From positions 45,251,113 to 45,315,112 of the forward strand of contig NC_089496.1 in NCBI RefSeq assembly GCF_036850765.1: a stretch of 64,000 nucleotides of DNA, read 5' to 3'. This DNA is from Saccopteryx bilineata. Its lineage: Eukaryota > Chordata > Mammalia > Chiroptera > Emballonuridae. A program made the translations under genes and the position numbers. Below, piece by piece: positions 58,641 to 64,000 of the stretch (position 1 is its first letter; each line of letters begins with the position of its first letter). The notes beneath the pieces were generated by a model. The model saw nothing but the letters and a program-made list of their open reading frames with translations, was not told the origin of the DNA and searched no databases.

Positions 58641-59685
58641 AATGAAGAGTGGAAATTATTATTATTTATAACTGAGAGCAGGTGTGAGGAATAAGGTCAC
58701 CTCTGTTAATTTACTAATTTCTTACGAATCCTACCCCTTCAGATTCCTCTCCCAGCAATGGCATAAAGGCTTATTTAAAACAAACAAAGAAAAAAAAACC
58801 ATGCACAGGTTTTTACCAGTTTTTTATCTTTTAACCTCCTGCCCTGTCCCAAAAGGATGCACATGATACTCAGGGTGGCTCAACAAGAGAAGCTCCAAAT
58901 GTGTCACGAAGGGGACTGATGCACAGTTTCCACTAAGAGCAGTGCAGATGTTGGAAGGGAAAGGAAGGGCTGCCTTCTAAAGCAAGCACACAGAAAACAT
59001 TTTTAAAAACGCCACACAACCAAGTCCAGGGGAAAGAAGGACGGACCATCATGGAGCTAGGGACACTACCGGTGCCAGCGGACCAGCCTCCTGTGTGCGG
59101 TGTGGGCGCGTGGCTGCAGTGCCCCGACCCTGCACGCTGGCTGTCCCAGCTCATCACCCTGCACGCTGGCTGTCCCAGCTCATCCAGAGCACGCCTGGCG
59201 CCGTGCCAAACGGCTCGGTGGAGGCTGAAGCCCAGCCAGGTGCTCCGACTCGTTCTTGTTAGGGACGGAGCGCCCAGTTCTGTGCGGCTCATGGCGACTC
59301 ACCAGAACTTGCAAGTCACGCGAGGTCGAATGTTTAGCCTTTTGAGTTCAGTCTTGGAATTTGCTTTTGCTGTCTGTCTGCACCAGACCCACTATGCTGT
59401 GCCCTAGTCAGGCCTCCTTTCAAAAAATGTTGGGAGAAGAGAATGGATGATGGAGAGGGGGAGGGCGACAATCAGAAAGAATGCTGGAAGTGACTTGCTA
59501 ACAGAAGTCAGCTCAGTATGAATGTAACAGTGGTTGTAATCCCAGCGACAGGAAGAGCAGAGGAATAGTGTTACAATTATCAATAGCAGTGGTGGGTAGC
59601 AAAATCCTGACAGCAGGAATATCAATAATATTAGCAACTGTTTTCACTCCATGTGAAATCTGTGTGCAATTTTATTAATATTTAT
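58641..59685. other. Unique non-coding sequence
   Basis: No gene was recognised. It contains the 29-bp exact tandem duplication at 59127-59184 listed next. Confidence 0.4.
59127..59184. repeat. Exact 29-bp tandem duplication
   Basis: A unit starting ACCCTGCACGCTGGCTGTCC and ending CAGCTCATC is repeated once, head to tail, with no mismatch. Confidence 0.95.
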
Positions 59686-59795
59686 TATGCTTACTTTACA
59701 GATAAGAAAATTGTGCTCTGAGGGTAGGCAACCTGCCTATGGTCATACACAGAGTAAATAAGTCTCTTATATCCTGATGCTTTCGAGCCATACTT
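59685..59795 (-). repeat. MIR SINE (ancient), antisense fragment
   Basis: 'gcttactttacagataagaaaattgtgctctgagggtaggcaacctgcctatggtcatacac' matches antisense MIR core and head-proximal part. Confidence 0.68.
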
Positions 59796-59849
59796 AGGTG
59801 CTCTGGACGAATCTCAGGAAAACACCTCTAAGTCATTCATTGTTTCATT

Positions 59850-60320
59850 CCTTTCACATGGAATGTCATTCTCTTTTACCTCTAGCTAGTGAACTCCTAC
59901 TTATACTACAAAGCCTCACTCATTGTCTCCTTCCTCCATGAAGCGTCTCCAATTACAACAGTTCCTCAAATAACATTGTCTCTCGATAATGTTGACAGCC
60001 TAAATAGGAACTTAACTCTTGCTTTTATTCACTAGCCTATGGTAAAACCGATTTACTTCTCTGTCATTTTGCTTCAAGTCGCAAGGTCTGTCAACAACAT
60101 GAAGTGGGGGCCCACTGTAGTTCAATTCCTCGGAAGTCAGAGCACTGACCATTTGAGCTCCTACTCACGCGATGACCTGTGACATACTTTACACTGTTAT
60201 TTAAGTTTCTGTGTGTGTCAGCCAACTTGAATGAATGAACTACATTTTATATTTCTTTGTCTCCCCTACAGTACCTGGCACTTGTGGGCATATATTATCT
60301 TCATTTCTTACAGATGCTAA
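59850..60320 (+). mobile_element. L2 LINE 3' region, interrupted
   Basis: 'tggaatgtcattctcttttacc', 'agtgaactcctacttatactacaaagcctcactcattgtctccttcctccatgaagcgtctcc' and, after an interruption, 'tttctttgtctcccctacagtacctggcac' match successive parts of the L2 3' end. The two halves flank a DNA transposon at 59956-60119. Confidence 0.72.
59956..60119. mobile_element. Probable Tc1/mariner-type short DNA transposon in L2
   Basis: 'cagttcctcaaataacattgtctc', 'attcactagcctatggtaaaacc' and 'aagtcgcaaggtctgtcaac', ending GGGGGCCCACTG-TA, are reminiscent of old Tigger/MER-like elements. A TA dinucleotide sits at each edge (59954-59955 and 60118-60119). The family name is uncertain. Confidence 0.5.
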
Positions 60321-60329
60321 GGCCAGACA

Positions 60330-60761
60330 CACCAATCAGTGCAGCATGTAACAGGGGCCAAAGTGGTGTTAGGGTGAAATACTGTAACCTCATCATTGAC
60401 TTCACTCAGCGTAAAAGTGCATTTAAATTCCCCAAATTCTTCTTTGTGGAAAAAAGTACACATCTGTGAGCAACTTTCTAATAGAAAAAAAGGGCAAATT
60501 TCAGAACATTAAATCTTCCCAGTTCATTAGACCTACTTATCTATTTAACTAAAAGCCTTTTCACTGGAAAATTTCATAATAGTTAACAATTCACCTGTCT
60601 CTGTTAAACCAAACCACCAAAAGTATCCAAGAAGTCCAGAAGTGAGAATTTCCTCCTTGGAGAGAAAAACCTCTGGTTTCTAGGTGCAAATTTTTAACCT
60701 GCATATCTGTCTTCCTGGAGGCACTGTACTTAGGTTGCATATAAAATTAGGGTGGGGGGAG
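60330..60761. other. Unique AT-rich sequence
   Basis: No gene or repeat was recognised. Confidence 0.4.
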
Positions 60762-61115
60762 GGTGGCCAGTTGGCTCAGCGGTAGAGTGTCAGCCCAGTA
60801 TGTGGAAGTCCTGGGTTCGATTCCTGGCCAGGGCACACAGGAGAAGCACCCATCTGCTTCTCCACCCTTCCCCCTCTCCCTCCTCTCTCTCTCTCTCTTC
60901 CCCTCCCACAGCCAAGGCTCCACTGGAGCAAAGTTGGCCCCAGGCGCTGAGGACAAGTCCATGGCCTCCATCTCAGGTGCTAGAATGGCTCCGGTTGCAA
61001 TGGAGCAATGCCCCAGATGGGCAAAGTATCGCCCCCTAGTGGGCATGGCGGTGGATTCCGGTCGGGCGCATGTGGGAGTCTGACTGCCTCCCAGCTTCTC
61101 ACTTCAGAAAAAAAA
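60762..61115 (+). repeat. Long bat SINE, diverged
   Basis: The head is GGTGGCCAGTTGGCTCAGCGG, lacking a clear GCCCT start. The B box GGTTCGATTCC is intact. The right half keeps TCGCCCCCTAGTGG at 61029-61042. The second GGTGGGC block is lost. Older than the 63-kb copy. Confidence 0.9.
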
Positions 61116-61788
61116 TTTTTTTCTTTTGGCCACATGCATTTTGGGATAACCCATGATAATTGAAGTTAGTATGAAGACAGAAGAAACATGGAGTAAAGGT
61201 GTGACCAGGATGGACTGGCTCGAATAGTTTCCGATAGTCTTTGCTGGAATGTGCTTTCGATACACGGAGAAGTTAGGCTGCGATGCGAGGGGGACGCCAG
61301 CCTCGCTGTGGACAAGTTCTGGACAGCAACAGGACTCAGGCTGCTGTGGCCGCCCTGACGGTCCGAGTTTCAGCAGAGTGAGAACTGGAGGGGCCCAGTG
61401 AAAAGTCAAGTGGCAGGAGGGTGGCCTCTGGAGGAACAAGGCTGTTTCCAGAACCTATAGGAGGCTGTGTCAGCATGTCCCCACCTCCAACAGCTCCTCG
61501 CAGCTGCTGACCCGGCAGAAGAGCCTGCTGGGAGGTGGGGGCTGGTGGAAAGGAAGCAGGAAGGGGCGAAACCCCAGGGCAGGAGTCATGGGCAGACCCT
61601 GAAGGTGGGTAGTAGAGATGACAGACACAGCGAAGAGAGACAAGTCATAAAGAAGCATGACAGACCAAAGATAATACAAGAAAAATCAGGGTGCGATGGA
61701 GGGACCACGTGGGAGAAGGCAATGGAGTAGCCAACTCAGCAGATAAAATCTCGCCAGAATGGAAACCTGGCGTTGGAGGGCTTACCAC
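61116..61788. other. Unique non-coding sequence
   Basis: No gene or repeat was recognised. Confidence 0.4.
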
Positions 61789-61980
61789 CAGGCATCCCCA
61801 AACTACGGCCCGCGGGCCGCATGTGGCCACCTGAAACCATTTATACAGTTCCCGCCGCACTTCCAGAAAGGGGCACCTCTTTCACTGGTGGACAGTGAGA
61901 GGAGCACTGTGTGTGGCGGCCCCCCAACGGTCTGAGGGACAGTGAACTGGCCCCCTGTGTAAAAAGTTTGGGGACCCCTG
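61789..61980. mobile_element. Non-autonomous hAT, internally deleted, inverted relative to 17810-18146
   Basis: TIR CAGGCATCCCCAAACT / AGTTTGGGGACCCCTG. The subterminal GGGCCGCATGTGGCCA and 'gtgaactggccccctgtgtaaaaagtttgggg' show it is the same family as 17810-18146, but inverted and only 192 bp. No clean 8-bp TSD remains. Confidence 0.88.
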
Positions 61981-62019
61981 ACGGTTTTAAACCATCTTCT
62001 CCGAGCAGCTCGTTAGGCA

Positions 62020-62240
62020 ATGACAGCTGTCGCTCATACGGTGCTCACTGCGCCAGCACCGTTCTAAGTGCTGTTCACAGACTGCCACATTCAGTAGGCA
62101 CCACAGCCAGGAGGGGGAGCAATTGTTACCCTCATTTTACAGAAGTAGAAGCTAAGGCACAGAGCGCTTAAGTAACTTGCCCAAGGCTACACACCTTATC
62201 AGAGGGACAGAGGAGATTTGAACCCAAATAGTCTCCTTAT
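62020..62240 (-). repeat. MIR SINE (ancient), antisense, near full length
   Basis: 'gcaccgttctaagtgctgttcacag', 'cctcattttacagaagtagaagctaaggcacagagcgcttaagtaacttgcccaaggctacacacc' and 'gagatttgaacccaaatagtctcc' give most of an antisense MIR. Confidence 0.9.
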
Positions 62241-62785
62241 GACACATGACTTGTATACAAGATGTAATTGCCCGAGGCAGGACTTCCGGTCCTGACTGCT
62301 GCCCACAGGGGAGGTGTGCGGGCGACCAGGCCGGGAGGCGACGGGCACCACTGACAGCCACATACGGCCTCGAGATGGGGAGACACTCAGTTACCTGTCA
62401 TCGCACACACACCTAGGAACTCTGGTAATGACATAAAAGAGTTTATTTTTCAGGAAAATACACACCCTCCCCCCAGAGAAAGTTGACTGTGAGAGCTAGA
62501 CATGGGCAGGAAAGACGAGACTTGCTCGAATTCCTTCCCGGCTAAGTGGAAGAAAGGAATGTGGCCTCTGACCACTGCTATGATGTGGACTTGTCCACTG
62601 GGCACTTTATATAAAACAAGGAACTGCCGCCACTAAAACCCTTTCAGTAAGAGCTCCAGCCAGGGCAATGCAGCGCCTTCCTTGTGCGCCTATGAGATAG
62701 TCTGAGAATCTAAGGGTTCAGGGTGCTCTCAGGATAGTTCCAGCATGGGTGTCAAAGTTTTGCTAGAATCGCTCACGGATGCTGG
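62241..62785. other. Unique non-coding sequence
   Basis: No gene or repeat was recognised. Confidence 0.4.
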
Positions 62786-62789
62786 GCCA

Positions 62790-62900
62790 GTGCTTGGGGC
62801 CTAAAAGACCCAAGTTCAAGTCTCAGCTCTACTACTGGTGAGTAACCTGGCTTCAGTTTCCCCATCTATAAAATGAGGACGGCATCAGGTTATTTAACCA
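62790..62900 (+). repeat. MIR SINE (ancient)
   Basis: 'gacccaagttcaagtctcagctctactactgg' and 'ggcttcagtttccccatctataaaatgagg' follow MIR order, with a short deletion between them. Confidence 0.75.
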
Positions 62901-63071
62901 CTAATTTCAAACCTTCCTGCTTTCTGCACATCAACTTTTTTTAATATGAATCCCTGACATTCCTTTATATGTAATCACGTGGTTCTCTACAAAATGGCTA
63001 TTCTCACTCAACCTACTTGAGAATTTACCAGCTACCAGACTAGCTGCACAAAACAAACAAAAACAAAACAG

Positions 63072-63472
63072 GCCCTGGCCAGTTGGCTCAGCGGTAGAGC
63101 GTCGGCCTGGCGTGCGGGGGACCCGGGTTCGATTCCCGGCCAGGGCACACAGGAGAGGCGCCCATTTGCTTCTCCACCCCCCCTCCTTCCTCTCTGTCTC
63201 TCTCTTCCCCTCCCGCAGCCAAGGCTCCATTGGAGCAAAGATGGCCCCGGGCGCTGGGGATGGCTCCTTGGCCTCTATCCCAGGCGCTAGAGTGGCTCTG
63301 GTCGCGGCAGAGCGACACCCTGGAGGGGCAGAGCATCGCCCCCTGGTGGGCAGAGCGTAGCCCCTGGTGGGCGTGCCGGGTGGATCCCGGTCAGGCGCAT
63401 GCGGGAGTCTGTCTGACTGTCTCTCCCGTTTCCAGCTTCAGAAAAATACAAAAAAAAAACAAAAAAAAAAAA
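63072..63472 (+). repeat. Long bat SINE, full length
   Basis: GCCCTGGCCAGTTGGCTCAGCGG to CTTCAGAAAAATAC plus A's, with intact A and B boxes. The CTCF-like TCGCCCCCTGGTGG is at 63336-63349. AAACAAAACA repeats flank it, so the TSD cannot be fixed. Confidence 0.93.
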
Positions 63473-63734
63473 CTAGTGAAAAAAACAAAACAAAACAAAA
63501 CAAAGCATTGGTAAGTATCAAATAACTCTTCCTCAAAACTTTCTGATGGTAGATGTGCTTAACTTCATTAGTCTTCCGTCAGAAAAAGGTAATTACTGAG
63601 GTCTACAGCCTTAAGTGTTAGGAAGGCCAAGCTCACAGGAACTTATGAAAAGCTTATCAAACGGAATCTAATATTTGGGTGACTCACAGTCTTCCCCAAT
63701 CCACAAGGGTCAAGACATGCTGTTCAAGTATCAT
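63473..63734. other. Unique non-coding sequence
   Basis: A-rich at the left, from the SINE tail; otherwise no gene or repeat was recognised. Confidence 0.4.
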
Positions 63735-63806
63735 ATCCTATATAATAGAAATGGACACTTGAAACCTACATAAGCCTATTAATCAATGTCACTCCAATAA
63801 ATTTAA
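63735..63806 (+). mobile_element. L1 3'-terminal fragment
   Basis: 'atggacacttgaaacctacataagcctattaatcaatgtcactccaataaatttaataaaaag' is the very 3' end of a laurasiatherian L1, in sense orientation. Confidence 0.8.
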
Positions 63807-64000
63807 TAAAAAGAAGACGTGGTACATCCATACTATGGAATACTACTCAGCCACAAGATGAAATTCTGCCATTTGCGACAACATGAACAGACCTGGAGAA
63901 TATTGAGCCCAGTAAGTCAGGCAGAAAAAGCCAAGAACTAGACGACTTCACATATATGTGGGATATAAAACTGAACTTCTCAGACACAGACAACAGTATG
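63807..64000 (+). mobile_element. L1 segment near the ORF2 end, running off the window
   Basis: 'gacgtggtacatccatactatggaatactactcagccacaag', 'gccatttgcgacaacatgaacagacctggagaatattgagc' and 'ttcacatatatgtgggatataaa' are a common L1 segment in sense orientation. It continues past base 64000. It follows an L1 3' terminus, so it belongs to a second insertion or a rearranged copy. Confidence 0.82.

Noticed and set aside
1..64000. Endogenous retrovirus or LTR element
   Set aside because: No paired LTRs, primer-binding site, polypurine tract or gag/pol-like frames were seen anywhere in the window.

Overview
This is mammalian nuclear DNA, almost certainly from a bat. The best evidence is the interspersed repeats. 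There are many copies of tRNA-derived SINEs with the chiropteran heads (GCCCTGGCCGGTTGGCTCAGCGG and CCTGACCTGTGGTGGCGCAGTGG types), plus bat-style short hAT DNA transposons with intact 8-bp target-site duplications (TSDs). Older eutherian repeats (MIR, L2, MER5A, L1M) lie beneath them. The particular SINE mix (a long ~350-400 bp Ves/Rhin-like family beside GTGGTGGCGCAGTGGATAAAGCG types) suggests a rhinolophoid bat (horseshoe or leaf-nosed), but I cannot confirm that without a search.

I recognise no protein-coding gene, RNA gene, CRISPR array or virus in the 64 kb. Every long open frame I examined is explained by low-complexity DNA, SINE sequence or GC-rich chance. One stretch (57950-58165) has an acceptor-like site, about 65 open codons and a polyadenylation-like hexamer; it is kept only as a weak terminal-exon candidate. 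The window is best read as intergenic or intronic.

Layout. 0-10 kb: unique sequence with a MIR, a long SINE, a MER-class hAT relic and a GA-expanded SINE. 10.1-10.9 kb: a repeat-free AT-rich block that looks like a developmental enhancer, with an internal ~57-bp direct duplication. 11-18.2 kb: SINEs, one carrying a ~900-bp GA minisatellite inside its tail, then MER5A and a young hAT. 18.2-27 kb: mostly unique, with several conserved-element-like blocks and a short CpG-dense AT-rich segment at 20.5-20.8 kb. 27-36 kb: hAT, tandem SINE-in-SINE insertions, and an old L1 containing a stack of SINEs. 36-49 kb: mostly unique, with a 25-bp minisatellite (75-bp higher-order structure), a 65-bp tandem repeat and a second strong enhancer-like block at 41.6-42.35 kb. 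49-64 kb: two hAT elements with perfect TSDs, four short SINEs, an L2 split by a DNA transposon, more long SINEs, and an L1 running off the right edge.

No genes can be shown to work together here. The plausible functional content is regulatory: several AT-rich, TAATTA-rich unique blocks of the kind found around developmental transcription-factor genes, and long SINEs whose right half contains a close match to the CTCF core motif. All regulatory statements are inference from composition and motifs; no alignment was available.
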